A DNA stretch of 64,000 bases from Flavobacterium sedimenticola (GCF_030053345.1 NZ_JASGBP010000001.1:496001-560000); one strand, 5' to 3'. Numbered from the stretch's first letter, positions 16,359 to 25,818 are shown. Numbers and translations are program-made. The notes: generated by a model not told the origin, from the sequence alone.

Positions 16359-19300
16359 TTATTTTATCAGTAATTTTTTGGTGATACCCTCGGCTGTTTT
16401 GACCAAGTAGAGGCCTGCCGCCCAGTTGTGGGTGTTGAGGGTTTGTGCTGCTTTTTGCGACAGTAGTAGTTTGCCGCTTAGGTCGTACACTTCGATATCG
16501 GCGGCGCGGTTAAAATACACCAGACCGTTGTTTTCGCTCGGGTTCGGGAACATAGCAAAGGTATTCGCAGGTTGGTTAACCTCCGGTGTGGAAAGGTTGG
16601 TGGTGTTCACTTCAAAAATAGTAATAGTCCCGCTGATTTCGTTGGCTACTAAAATATAGGGCAAACCGGTTGGACTGTTTTCAGGGGCTACATAGGTAAT
16701 GCCTTCCGGACCGTGGTCTCCGCTGTAGGCCGAAGTACTGCGACTGTTTTTATAATCGGTAAAAGTCGGATTATTGGGGTCGGTTATATTGTACACCATC
16801 ACACCACCTATGCGTTCTAAGGAAATAAACGCAAAGGTTTGTCCGCCTATAGTGGCTAAGGTTACGCCTTCGGCTTCCGGTCCTTTGGCACGGCTTCTGC
16901 CTTTTGGGGTATTGTTTTCGTGGTCGGCATTAAAAAGGGTTGGGTAATTGGCGGCGGTGTACCTTTCAAAATCGTCGCCACTGTCGTACACCAACTGTTG
17001 GGTATTGGCATTGAAAATAGAGAAGGAACGCGAACCCACGGCATGGATGGCTTCAAACTCACTGTCGACATCTGTATTGCCGTTAAGGTTGGTTACGCGG
17101 TAACGCCCCATATTGTAGGATTGTTTTAACACGGCAGCATTAGGGAATATGGCAGGGTCTAACACATAACCGGCTGCGCCTACGGTAGTTCTTTCGTTTA
17201 AACCGTCGTATTCTTTTTCGTCGCCTTCGTTAGCGGTTACCAAATAGGTGTTGCCGCCTACAGTATAGTTCGCAATGGCATCCGGAATGTAGTAGGCATT
17301 GATAGGCCAGTTGGCAATAAGCACTTGACCGTTGTTATCGGAGATGTCAAAACCGTTGCCCGGGATGCTGACGTCTTTGGTGCCTAAAGCCCAAACACCG
17401 GTAATCGTATTGTTGCTGAGGTTGATTTCGGCTACCGCGTTGTTTTCTTGTAGGGTTATCCAAGCTTTTTGGGAATCCGAACTGATGGTGATGTATTCCG
17501 GCTCGAAGTCTTGCGACAAAGTACTCGTGGCTTTTAATTTTCTAACACCCGAAGCGATTAAAGCGGTTTCCTGTGCGTTGAAAGCCGTAAACAACAAAGT
17601 AGTCACATTGGCTTGACTCAAAGAAGCGATACCGCCCGAAATATCAATGATGCTTACCGAACCTTCCGGGTCAACGGTATAAGCGGTGTTCGGTTGGCCT
17701 TCATTGGCGGTTAAGACTTTAGTGCCATCGGGAGAAAAGGTAATCATATCGGGCAAGGCGCCTACGGTAACTTGGTTTAAGAAAGTACCGTTGGTATCGA
17801 AAAACACTACGGAACCGTTTAAGGTTTCATCGGCATTGGGCGAGGCTACGGCTACTACGCCATTTTTTACCGCTACACTGGTTACACCGCCGTAAACATT
17901 CATATTGATCGAGTTGACTACGGAAGGCGCTGTAGGGTCGGCAAAGTTGATGATGTCTAAAAATCCGGCTACGGCACTCGTGGTAAATAACCGTTGGGAA
18001 GCGGCATCGTGTACTACAATTTCGCAAGTACTGCTATTGCTACCCGAAGGATCAAAACTACCGATGTAATTTAACTCGATTTCTTCGCTGGCCACAGGCG
18101 CCAAACGGTCGTTATCGATAATGTAAATCGTAGCCATAGTGTTTCCGATAAGTGTTAACCCAACAGGATTTTCTAAGCTCACCACAAAATATTCGGCTTG
18201 TTGTTCTTCAACTGTATCGTCAACAATAGGAATATTGAGGGTTTGGGTTAAAGCACTGCCGCTATTGAAGTTGAGTGTTTGCGTAGTCAATGTAAAATCG
18301 GCTGCATTGGCAGTACTAAACGGGGCTGTTTTAACCACCACATCTACCGAACCGGTTTGCGGATTGGACAAGGTTAGGGTTAAAGCCACAGAGCCGGCAT
18401 TTTCGTTTACGGTGATAAAATTGGAGGCTAAAGCAGCGGTAGCACTGCCCGTAGTAAAATTAACCGCAGTTGTAGCGGTAATGGCATTGTTGTTTACATC
18501 TTCAATAGTGTTAGGCAACAACGCCAAGTAATAGGTTTGGCTGTTGTTTAAAGCAGTAGTTGGAACTACAGTTATAGTGTTGCCGTTTACGGTAGTGGTA
18601 AAAGGCACATCGCTGCCCGAGGCATTGCCGAGTTTGAAAGCGATTAAGGCAGCGGCATTACTGTTGTTTAGGGCTGAGTCGTCAACCAATCGAACGGCTT
18701 CGTTAAAGGTGAGGGTTGGGTTTACGGTGGCCGCTACATTTATTGCGCCATCGGCCGGAACAAAAAGCGTTACAGGAGCCGTTGTATCGGGCGCTCCGGA
18801 AGGATTGCCTTCCAAGGTAAAATTGTCAAAGCGATTGTTGCCTACAGTGCCGCCTGAACCTTGTAAAAACTCCACTTTCAGTTTAAAGTTCGGATTGTTA
18901 TCGGTAGTAGGAATAGCGGTGAAGTCGAGTGTCGCTAAGGCAGGATCACCGTTGTTGGGAATGATGTTGGTTAAGAAAGTATAAGTACTGCCATCGGTAC
19001 TGTAAGACCATACTTGAGTTCCTGCTCCTGAACCGGAACGGCGGGTAGCAAATTTTACAATCACGTCTTCAAAACCTGTGGTGGGCAAGGCAAATTCTAA
19101 CGCACCGCCAATGGGGTCGTTGAAGCGCAAGTGCGTACCCGAAGCATCGCCGTTACGGGCATTGAGGTTTTGTACGTTAAAGTTTTGTCCGGTTCCGCCG
19201 GCAAAATCAATAGTGCTGATGCCTCCCGGAATGGCCGTTAAGGTTGCGCCACCAAGGGTTTGGGAGGGCGTAGTAATGGCAGTTACAGAGCTGTTGTTGT

Positions 19301-19400
19301 TGAAATTCCAATAGTGTACCAAGGTTTGACCGAAGGAAAAGTTGGTCACTAAAAACAGTATGGTAAAAATCAACATTCTTTGGGCGTAATGGTGTGTCAT
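16359..19400 (-). CDS. Large secreted choice-of-anchor I protein with T9SS sorting domain
   Basis: 1013 residues. Signal peptide (to FSFGQ; ATG 19376 is an alternative start eight codons later). Order of modules: a jelly-roll-like N-terminal domain (about 25-205); an Ig-like Big_5 domain (about 208-318, VPADGAINVAATVNPTLTF); a Calx-beta domain (about 320-432, ITVNENAGSVALTLTLSNP); a beta-propeller-like choice-of-anchor I region (about 440-930, with ITFSPDGTKVLTANEGQPN and AKGPEAEGVTLA); and a Por sorting tail (MFPNPSENNG to the end). Such proteins resemble alkaline-phosphatase/esterase-like secreted propellers, but no catalytic residues are evident. Likely surface-exposed or released. Monocistronic. 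Confidence 0.87.
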   Translation of the reverse strand: MTHHYAQRMLIFTILFLVTNFSFGQTLVHYWNFNNNSSVTAITTPSQTLGGATLTAIPGGISTIDFAGGTGQNFNVQNLNARNGDASGTHLRFNDPIGGALEFALPTTGFEDVIVKFATRRSGSGAGTQVWSYSTDGSTYTFLTNIIPNNGDPALATLDFTAIPTTDNNPNFKLKVEFLQGSGGTVGNNRFDNFTLEGNPSGAPDTTAPVTLFVPADGAINVAATVNPTLTFNEAVRLVDDSALNNSNAAALIAFKLGNASGSDVPFTTTVNGNTITVVPTTALNNSQTYYLALLPNTIEDVNNNAITATTAVNFTTGSATAALASNFITVNENAGSVALTLTLSNPQTGSVDVVVKTAPFSTANAADFTLTTQTLNFNSGSALTQTLNIPIVDDTVEEQQAEYFVVSLENPVGLTLIGNTMATIYIIDNDRLAPVASEEIELNYIGSFDPSGSNSSTCEIVVHDAASQRLFTTSAVAGFLDIINFADPTAPSVVNSINMNVYGGVTSVAVKNGVVAVASPNADETLNGSVVFFDTNGTFLNQVTVGALPDMITFSPDGTKVLTANEGQPNTAYTVDPEGSVSIIDISGGIASLSQANVTTLLFTAFNAQETALIASGVRKLKATSTLSQDFEPEYITISSDSQKAWITLQENNAVAEINLSNNTITGVWALGTKDVSIPGNGFDISDNNGQVLIANWPINAYYIPDAIANYTVGGNTYLVTANEGDEKEYDGLNERTTVGAAGYVLDPAIFPNAAVLKQSYNMGRYRVTNLNGNTDVDSEFEAIHAVGSRSFSIFNANTQQLVYDSGDDFERYTAANYPTLFNADHENNTPKGRSRAKGPEAEGVTLATIGGQTFAFISLERIGGVMVYNITDPNNPTFTDYKNSRSTSAYSGDHGPEGITYVAPENSPTGLPYILVANEISGTITIFEVNTTNLSTPEVNQPANTFAMFPNPSENNGLVYFNRAADIEVYDLSGKLLLSQKAAQTLNTHNWAAGLYLVKTAEGITKKLLIK

Positions 19401-19548
19401 AGTTGTATTGTTTTTGATTGTTGCAAAGTTCTTCTTACGGTGTTAATTGGTGATTAAGTCAACGACATTGGTTTATTAAGAAGTGGTGGCGGAAGTTTTA
19501 TTTTTGGTTACCAAAGCGGTTTGGTGTTTTCAATTTCTTAATGTTCCG

Positions 19549-19568
19549 ATTCCCGCCTGCGCGGGAAT
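19549..19568. repeat. Palindromic repeat ATTCCCGC-CTGC-GCGGGAAT
   Basis: Perfect 8-base stem followed by GACAAA. This matches the widespread bacterial intergenic palindrome type ending GGGAATGAC. It lies in the 237-base gap 19401-19637, which otherwise holds promoter-like AT-rich DNA and a terminator. Confidence 0.7.
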
Positions 19569-19588
19569 GACAAATGAAGAAAAACAAA

Positions 19589-19614
19589 AAACCCCAACGT
19601 TTCCGTTAGGGTTT
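19589..19614 (-). terminator. Intrinsic terminator of the M13 peptidase gene
   Basis: AAACCC-C-AACG / CGTT-A-GGGTTT with loop TTTC. On the minus strand it is followed by a T run. Its sequence is close to the mcrC-side terminator at 16305-16330. Confidence 0.8.
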
Positions 19615-19637
19615 CTAATCAAATTAAGTGGTAACGA

Positions 19638-21650
19638 CTACCAAATCTTCACACGCTTTTCCGGTGCTAAGTATAAGGAGTCGGTAGGTTTAATATTAAA
19701 TGCTTCGTAGAATTCCGGGATGTTGCGCACCGTTCCGTTCACACGGAATAAGGCCGGCGAATGCGGGTCGCCCGCAATTTGACTGCGCAAGGCTTCCTCG
19801 CGGATTTTCTCGGCCCATACTTGTCCCCAACCCAAGAATACGCGTTGCATACCTGTAAAGCCGTCCATTACCGGTGCTTCTTTACCGTTTAGGGTAGCTT
19901 TGTAGGCTTTGATGGCAATGCTTAGTCCGCCCAAGTCACCAATGTTTTCGCCAAGGGTAAAGTCGCCGTTCACATTTAAATCCGGGAAGGCTTTAAAGCT
20001 GTTGTATTGTGCTACCAAAGCCGAGGTTCTCTTTTTAAAGGCGGCTAAGTCTTGCGGGGTCCACCAGTTTTTCATCGTTCCGGTGCCGTCAAATGCGCTG
20101 CCCTGGTCGTCAAAACCGTGACCAATTTCGTGTCCGATAACCGCTCCGATACCACCGTAGTTTACCGCATCGTCGGCATTCAAATCAAAGAAAGGCGGTT
20201 TTAAAATGGCAGCCGGGAATACAATTTCGTTCAACGACGGATTGTAATAAGCGTTTACGGTTTGCGGGTTCATGCCCCATTCGGCTCTGTCTACCGGTTT
20301 GCCCAGTTTGGCCAAGTTGCGGTTGTATTCAAATTCGGTCGCACGGGCCGCGTTGCCGTACAAATCGCTTTTGTCAATTTTCAGGGCCGAGTAGTCGCGC
20401 CATTTGTCGGGGTAGCCAATTTTAATCATAAAATTATCCACCTTTTTCAAGGCTTCTTTTTTAGTAGCAGGGCTCATCCAGTCTAAGGTCTTGATGCTTT
20501 CGGCGTAGGCTTTCAACAGGTTTTTCACCATTTGCGTCATGCGCTCTTTGGCTTCGGGCGAGAAGTGTTTTTTCACGTACACTTTCCCAACCACTTCGCC
20601 CAAACCGCCGTTTACCATCTCTACGGCGCGCTTCCAATCTTCTTGTTGGCTTTCGGTACCGTATAAGTTTTTACCGTAGAATTCGAAGTTTTGTTTGTCG
20701 AGTGCGGTAGTCAACAAACCGGCCGCTTTGTTAATCACGCCCCATTTTAAATAGGTTTTCCAGGTGTCGATAGGCGTGTTTTTGATGAGGTTGTTCAGAC
20801 TTTTGGTGTATGCCACCTGAGTCACCACTAACTTTTTCTCTTTATCCACCCCGGCATTTTTCAGCATGGCGGTCCAATTGAAGTCGGGCATCAACGTTTT
20901 TAAATCGGCCACCGCATATGCATTGTACAATTTGACAATGTCGCGGGTGTCTTCTTTTTTCATGTGTTGCGTCGCCAAAGCGGTTTCCAAGGCCATAATT
21001 TTCGCCGCACTTTCGGCAGCATTCGGCATGTTGGTGAGTTGGAACATCTTTTCGATATGGGCAACATATTTGTTGCGGATATCGGTCATTTTCGCATCGT
21101 TGCTCAAGTAGTACTCGCGCTCCGGTAAGCCTAAGCCACCTTGCCAAGTGATGAGCGTATATTTTGTCGGATCTTTAAAATCGGCCAATACCGAAACCGA
21201 AAACGGAATGTCTACACCGGCGCGGTTGGCTTTCCCGAAGTAGGCCGCTAAATCATCATAGGAAGCAATGGCATCGATGGCTTTTAATTCCGGTTGGATA
21301 GGCGCAATACCTTTGGCGTCACGGCCTTTGCGATCCATGAAGGAAGCGTAGTAATCGCCTATTTTTTGTTCGTCGGAACCTTCGGCATTGTTGCCTTTGG
21401 CGGCTTCTTCAATAATGGCTTTGACATCTTTTTGCGATTGGTCGTACAGCATGTCGAAGGCACCGTAAGAGGCTTTGTCGGCCGGAATTTTAGTGTTTTT
21501 CATCCAGGTACCGTTTACGTACATGGCAAAGTTATCTCCGGGCTTCACCAACGTATCCATGTTTTTTTTGGTAATACCTGAAGTGAGCTCTTTTTGGCTG
21601 CAGGAAGCTAAAAATAAGGCTGCCAGCAAGGTAAGGGTTGCATTTCTCAT
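19638..21650 (-). CDS. pepO: M13 family metallopeptidase, lipoprotein (PepO/neprilysin-like)
   Basis: 670 residues. The lipoprotein signal ends LASC (Cys17). The N-terminal M13 domain begins KPGDNFAMYVNGTWMKN. The catalytic C-terminal domain contains the substrate-binding VNAYYNPSLNEIVFPAAIL, the zinc motif GHEIGHGFDDQG and the third ligand in GENIGDLGG. The C-terminus RVKIW is the characteristic end of the family (CxxW-like). A peptide-degrading zinc endopeptidase anchored in the periplasm or outer membrane. Single gene with its own terminator. Confidence 0.94.
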   Translation of the reverse strand: MRNATLTLLAALFLASCSQKELTSGITKKNMDTLVKPGDNFAMYVNGTWMKNTKIPADKASYGAFDMLYDQSQKDVKAIIEEAAKGNNAEGSDEQKIGDYYASFMDRKGRDAKGIAPIQPELKAIDAIASYDDLAAYFGKANRAGVDIPFSVSVLADFKDPTKYTLITWQGGLGLPEREYYLSNDAKMTDIRNKYVAHIEKMFQLTNMPNAAESAAKIMALETALATQHMKKEDTRDIVKLYNAYAVADLKTLMPDFNWTAMLKNAGVDKEKKLVVTQVAYTKSLNNLIKNTPIDTWKTYLKWGVINKAAGLLTTALDKQNFEFYGKNLYGTESQQEDWKRAVEMVNGGLGEVVGKVYVKKHFSPEAKERMTQMVKNLLKAYAESIKTLDWMSPATKKEALKKVDNFMIKIGYPDKWRDYSALKIDKSDLYGNAARATEFEYNRNLAKLGKPVDRAEWGMNPQTVNAYYNPSLNEIVFPAAILKPPFFDLNADDAVNYGGIGAVIGHEIGHGFDDQGSAFDGTGTMKNWWTPQDLAAFKKRTSALVAQYNSFKAFPDLNVNGDFTLGENIGDLGGLSIAIKAYKATLNGKEAPVMDGFTGMQRVFLGWGQVWAEKIREEALRSQIAGDPHSPALFRVNGTVRNIPEFYEAFNIKPTDSLYLAPEKRVKIW

Positions 21651-21712
21651 GTATAGTTTTGATTGAATTGAAAAGCTAAGGTAATGAAAAATGCGATTGT
21701 GTCACATGGCGA

Positions 21713-23698
21713 CTAAAGATTGTAATTTAAGTTCACAAAAATATTGCGACCCATTCGCGGCACTTTATTCCAGTCGGAGTACGTGGTGTAAAACGCATCG
21801 AGTAGGTTTTCGACCCCAATTTTACAGTTCAAGCGGCTTCCGGAAAACACAAACTTATATCCGAAACTTGCATTAAGCAGTGCGAAATCGGCGGTATTGG
21901 TTTCGCCGTACACGGAACCGAATTGGGTTTGAGCCGTGTTTCCGATGCACTCTGCCATGGCATTGAATCTTGCCTTAGTGTATGTCAAAGCTGTTTTATA
22001 ACTCAACGGATTAATCAAAGGCAGGTTGTTACCGTTGCTGTCTTTGCCCCAACTGTACAACAAGCCGATATTCCATTTTAAGGTTTTGCTGAGGGTGAAT
22101 TCCGAATTCCAATCGATATTAAAAATGGCAGCATACGACAAAGCGGTGTACAATTTTACGCCACTTGCCCCTATGGTCATTGGGACTAAAGTAGCGTCGG
22201 GCATTCCGATAATATAATCCGAAATTCGGAAAAAGGAACTGCTGATTTTGGTGCTGATTTTATCTTTTTTACAGCTGATGAACGCCTGGGTTTCAATGGA
22301 TTTTTCGTTGCTTAAGTTTGGATTCCCTACATAGTCAAAACGGTCGGAACTGTTGAACAGGTAAAAGCCATAGCCTTCGGAAACCGACGGTGCTCTTTCG
22401 CCATAACCCAAACCGAAACCGTATTCCCATTCGCTTTTGTGGTAGTTGTAATGGGCGGCGATGCTTTTTAGGAAACGCGTTTTTTGACGCGGCATCTCCG
22501 GGTAAAAAATTTGCAGACTTTGCAAACCGAAATCACTCGCCACATCGTTCGTATGACTTCCGGCTGAAACCGACAATTTCAGTCCGGAGTGGCAGTTAAA
22601 AACCCATTGGTCTTCGGCAAACAAACCGGTGTATAAGGTGCGCACATCGGGCCAAGTGTACATGAACATTGGGTTTTCATCGGGATTTTCAGGATACATG
22701 GTCATTTCGGCTACCGATTGGTTGTAAAACGCATTGAAGTTGGCTAAAAAGTGGTGGTGATTTTTTACGGCCGTCGCTTTAGAATACATCCCAAAAGTTT
22801 TGCTCCAGCCTGGCATGTCCATATGAATGGGTACAGACGGCCGCGTGGTATCGTCCATGCGATGGGTGATGGTGTTGAAATACACTTTGGTTTCCCAATC
22901 TTTGAGCAAGGATGATTTCGGAACTACTACATATTTTAATGAGGTAATCAATGCTTCCGCCAAAGACACGTCCATAGGCAAGGCCGGATAACCCACATCG
23001 GTCGCTTTGTCGTAAATGACGGAAGCTTCCAGTAGTTTGTTGCTGAAGAATTTGAACCCTGCGGTACCGGAGAAATTCAGTTTTCGGAATTGAGAATACA
23101 AAATTTCGCGCTCGTTTCCTGCCGAATAGTTATCCGCTTCGCGAAACATCACATCGGTATCCACGTAATAGGTGCTGTCGGCATAATTGACGGAGGAACC
23201 GATAATTTTTTGGCGGTTATTGGTTTCGAAACCAGTATTGACGGCGAAGTCCCATTTTTGACTTCCGAAACGGTTTTGGCTTCGTTTTAAATCAATGGCA
23301 CCGCCAATGGTTGAACCAAAACACGACCCTTGTTGTCCGGATTTCACGGTGGCTTCGGATAAATTAGAGACTTCCACATAAGAAGTAATCGGATCCATTT
23401 TGTCGGTACAGGCGCCAAAAATGCGCATGCCGTCGATGGTGATTAACGTGCGTTCGGTGGCCATGCTGTTGATGAGGGGTTCCCAGGCATAAGCTCCGCG
23501 TTTGACTAAATCGACTTTGCTTCCTTTGTCGAGAAACTCATCGATGGAAGCGAGCGATTTGCTTTGTTTTTCGTGGATTTGGGTTTTTTTGCTGATGACA
23601 ATGACTTCTTTTAAATCTTTGGGCACTAAAGAATCTTTGGCTTCTTGGGCATACGAAACGAAGCCACTGCACAAGAGCAATAGGAATAAATTTTTCAT
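21713..23698 (-). CDS. TonB-dependent copper receptor (OprC/NosA type)
   Basis: 661 residues from ATG 23698, where the signal peptide begins; the frame upstream to 23839 is not signal-like. A plug domain (about 30-145, VIVISKKTQ TonB-box region, GGAIDLKR) precedes a 22-strand-type barrel with an aromatic C-terminal end. Two short motifs identify the substrate: CTDKM (Cys97, Met101, CxxxM) in the plug and HRM (His279, Met281, HxM) in the barrel. Together they are the CxxxM-HxM copper site described for Pseudomonas OprC. NosA-type receptors of this family supply copper for nitrous oxide reductase. It lies last in an operon with the Met/His-rich lipoprotein, controlled from the palindrome at 25119. 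Confidence 0.85.
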   Translation of the reverse strand: MKNLFLLLLCSGFVSYAQEAKDSLVPKDLKEVIVISKKTQIHEKQSKSLASIDEFLDKGSKVDLVKRGAYAWEPLINSMATERTLITIDGMRIFGACTDKMDPITSYVEVSNLSEATVKSGQQGSCFGSTIGGAIDLKRSQNRFGSQKWDFAVNTGFETNNRQKIIGSSVNYADSTYYVDTDVMFREADNYSAGNEREILYSQFRKLNFSGTAGFKFFSNKLLEASVIYDKATDVGYPALPMDVSLAEALITSLKYVVVPKSSLLKDWETKVYFNTITHRMDDTTRPSVPIHMDMPGWSKTFGMYSKATAVKNHHHFLANFNAFYNQSVAEMTMYPENPDENPMFMYTWPDVRTLYTGLFAEDQWVFNCHSGLKLSVSAGSHTNDVASDFGLQSLQIFYPEMPRQKTRFLKSIAAHYNYHKSEWEYGFGLGYGERAPSVSEGYGFYLFNSSDRFDYVGNPNLSNEKSIETQAFISCKKDKISTKISSSFFRISDYIIGMPDATLVPMTIGASGVKLYTALSYAAIFNIDWNSEFTLSKTLKWNIGLLYSWGKDSNGNNLPLINPLSYKTALTYTKARFNAMAECIGNTAQTQFGSVYGETNTADFALLNASFGYKFVFSGSRLNCKIGVENLLDAFYTTYSDWNKVPRMGRNIFVNLNYNL

Positions 23699-23756
23699 AC
23701 AATGAGGTTTAAAAGGCCTCACTCCTTTAAAAGCAAGACCTTTTTGGGTGGATTTT

Positions 23757-24605
23757 TTAGAATTCGAGTTCGAAAAAAATGCTGCTTTCCAAAACAGTAT
23801 CGGAAATAGTTTCCCCTTTGAGAACAGTGCCTTCGGCATTCAACAATTGCAAGTTGATTTTCCAGTAACCGGTCATGGTTAAGGATAGTTTGCCTTCGTA
23901 CAAACCACCGACCGTTTTTTGCGTAGCATCCACATTATTCGGGGAACCATGGTTCCCCATACTCGGCATTCTCGGGTCGATTTTTACGGTGTAACCGTCT
24001 ACTACCGGGAAGTTCATCATGTCTTGCATTTTCCATACGCCGAAAACCACATTGTTAACGGCTACTTTCGGGTGGTGTGGCTCGGCATAGGCCAGGATGT
24101 ATTTGGTGCCGTCGGTTCCGGTAAAGGTATTCACACGTCGCTCCACAGATGCCGGGACATCAACGACTGATGTGGCAGAATACGCTGTCCCGTTAATGGT
24201 ATAATCTACTTTTAAGTCCCAATATTCTGTAGCATTTTGGGCCATTTGGAATACAATGTAGCCTTCGTACAAAGTGCCGTTTGGGGTTACTTTTTCTACC
24301 GCCGATTTAGGACAAGAGTGATTCATCATGCTCATGTGCATCACCGGCATCCAACTGATTTCTGCATTTTTTACATAATCGCCGGTGGTGTTGTCTTTGA
24401 TGCGAAGGACAATTTCGTTGTACCCTTGCTCCAAGCGGCCTTTATGCGAGTATAATTCGATGGTATGGGTTTGGTTAGTGAATTCTTTGAATTGGGTTAG
24501 GTTGGCTAATTCATCAGAAGAAGTAGTATTGTCGTCAGAAGAACATGAAATAAGTGTAGTGGCCAATAAAAATAAGGCGAGTGTGTATTTTAAAAGTGTT
24601 TTCAT
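23757..24605 (-). CDS. Met/His-rich lipoprotein, putative copper-binding
   Basis: 282 residues from ATG 24605; the lipobox ends LISC, followed by SSDD. The mature protein seems to be two beta-sandwich (YtkA/FixH-like) repeats. The first has PVMHMSMMNHSCPKS and the second PRMPSMGNHGSPNN, both clusters of Met and His typical of Cu(I)/Cu(II) binding in oxidising compartments. Its position immediately upstream of the copper-type TonB receptor, with a 58-base gap, suggests it captures or hands over copper at the outer membrane. No enzyme motif. The copper role is inferred from residues and context. Confidence 0.75.
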   Translation of the reverse strand: MKTLLKYTLALFLLATTLISCSSDDNTTSSDELANLTQFKEFTNQTHTIELYSHKGRLEQGYNEIVLRIKDNTTGDYVKNAEISWMPVMHMSMMNHSCPKSAVEKVTPNGTLYEGYIVFQMAQNATEYWDLKVDYTINGTAYSATSVVDVPASVERRVNTFTGTDGTKYILAYAEPHHPKVAVNNVVFGVWKMQDMMNFPVVDGYTVKIDPRMPSMGNHGSPNNVDATQKTVGGLYEGKLSLTMTGYWKINLQLLNAEGTVLKGETISDTVLESSIFFELEF

Positions 24606-24709
24606 TTGATGTAAATTTAAGATGTGAAGATTGGATTGGAAGTTTTTCCAATAGGTTTGGACATGCATCGTCCGGTCAACCTCAGAGAGATTGATTGAAA
24701 AGAAAAATT

Positions 24710-25084
24710 TTAAGCCGAGAAAGTGGGCGGATGGAAAACAGAACCACACGCTAAGTGAAAGTAAAGATTGGCGTAGTGGTTGCTTATACCATTTTTAGGC
24801 TGAAAAAAAGTCTGCACGGAAAGCAGCAGTTGGACTTCCTGAAAAAACAATAGCTCTGTCTCATGAAGTGGTGTTTTCTTGGTTGGAGTAACCGGTTTTT
24901 CCTGCTCGGCTGCTTTGGCCAATTCTTTCATCAATTGACATTTTCCGTTACAATGTAATTCGGGTTTGGTTTTGTTTTCACAGAGTACTTTAGAGATGTA
25001 ATCATAGTTGATTATGTAATCGGCCACCGGAAGTATCGGTTTGAGGAACATTAACAGGGCTACTATGATTACTAGCTTTTTCAT
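24710..25084 (-). CDS. Small exported/membrane protein with HCNGKC motif
   Basis: 124 residues. A hydrophobic N-terminus (1-24) is followed by VLCENKTKPELHCNGKCQLMKEL. The Cys-x9-Cys-x3-Cys pattern with adjacent His suggests metal or disulfide chemistry. The C-terminus has more His (HLACGSVFHPP). First gene of the copper-receptor operon. Its ATG is only about 5 bases from a perfect -7 element (TATCTTTG on the minus strand, 25096-25089), so the mRNA may be leaderless. A recognised recurrent flavobacterial family near copper receptors, but without assigned function. Confidence 0.65.
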   Translation of the reverse strand: MKKLVIIVALLMFLKPILPVADYIINYDYISKVLCENKTKPELHCNGKCQLMKELAKAAEQEKPVTPTKKTPLHETELLFFQEVQLLLSVQTFFQPKNGISNHYANLYFHLACGSVFHPPTFSA

Positions 25085-25118
25085 GAGACAAAGATAGCTG
25101 TTAAAAAGAGGGCTTTTG

Positions 25119-25134
25119 TATGATTTCGGTCATA
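25119..25134. promoter_or_regulatory. Crp/Fnr-type operator, site A (divergent)
   Basis: TATGA-TTTCGG-TCATA, perfect half-sites. To the right, TAAATTTG (25157-25164) fits a -7 element for crp. To the left, TATCTTTG on the minus strand (25096-25089) fits one for the copper-receptor operon. Both end exactly 37.5 bp from the operator centre. Confidence 0.8.
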
Positions 25135-25193
25135 TTTTTAGTATTTTTATGCAAACTAAATTTGTAACCATTAGTCGAAAAGCACAACAAAAT

Positions 25194-25217
25194 GTGCGTT
25201 TTTGACGTAAAACACAC
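25194..25217. promoter_or_regulatory. Inverted repeat just upstream of the crp start
   Basis: GTGCGTTTT-TGACGT-AAAACACAC: 9-base arms with one mismatch and a palindromic-like spacer, 10 bases before ATG 25228. It could be a second operator (autoregulation) or an mRNA hairpin. Confidence 0.4.
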
Positions 25218-25227
25218 AAAATCAAAT

Positions 25228-25818
25228 ATGCAAATAGACTTAGATTTACTCTTCACTTGGGGTGCCATTGCTAAGGAATATAAAAAAGGCGAAATGATTT
25301 TTTGTGAAGATGAGACAGCCAACTTTTATTACCAAATTATGGAAGGCAGTATCCGAATGTACAATTCGAATGATGACGGTAAAGAATTTACCCAAGGGTA
25401 TTTTCATGAGGGACAAAGTTTTGGGGAACCGCCTTTGTTTATAAATGAATGTTATCCTTCTACGGCAGAAGCTTTCCAGGACAGTGTGATTGTAAAGCTG
25501 TCGAAAGAGAAATTCCTCAAAATATTAGAGGAATATCCGGCCATACAAAAGCAGTTTTTAACATTGATGTCAAGACGTATTCACTCCAAGGCAATGACCT
25601 CCAAAGACATCATTAACCAAAAACCGGAGTTTCGCATCATTGCTTTTCTGAATGCGCATAAAAAAGGAAGAAGCGGATGTGAGAAAGAACAGGTTCCGTT
25701 TACCCGACAAGAGATAGCCAACTTTACCGGATTGCGTGTTGAAACCGTTATTCGCGCCTTGTCAAAAATGGCTAAGGAAAGAAAAGTAGATATCGTTAAC
25801 CATAAAATATATTTCTAA
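25228..25818 (+). CDS. Crp/Fnr-family transcription regulator (nitrogen-oxide/anaerobic)
   Basis: 196 residues from ATG 25228; the frame from 25192 adds 12 residues overlapping an inverted repeat. A cyclic-nucleotide-binding-type beta barrel (about 10-110, with GQSFGEPPLF) is followed by a long dimer helix and a Crp-type HTH (TRQEIANFTGLRVETVIRALS). The recognition helix keeps the Glu-x3-Arg (E..R in VETVIR) of CRP/FNR, but has Val where CRP has Arg180. That fits a TATGA rather than TGTGA half-site. It lacks the N-terminal cysteine cluster of FNR, so it is more likely an NnrR/DNR-like sensor of NO or an unknown ligand. It overlaps the next gene by one base. Confidence 0.88.
   Translation: MQIDLDLLFTWGAIAKEYKKGEMIFCEDETANFYYQIMEGSIRMYNSNDDGKEFTQGYFHEGQSFGEPPLFINECYPSTAEAFQDSVIVKLSKEKFLKILEEYPAIQKQFLTLMSRRIHSKAMTSKDIINQKPEFRIIAFLNAHKKGRSGCEKEQVPFTRQEIANFTGLRVETVIRALSKMAKERKVDIVNHKIYF

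Noticed and set aside
23698-23757. Terminator between the Met/His lipoprotein and the TonB receptor
   Set aside because: Only a loose AAAAGG/CCTTTT pairing with long mismatched interior; too weak to call.
25119-25134. Classical FNR box TTGAT-N4-ATCAA
   Set aside because: None of the six sites fits this spacing; the pattern is the CRP-like N6 form.
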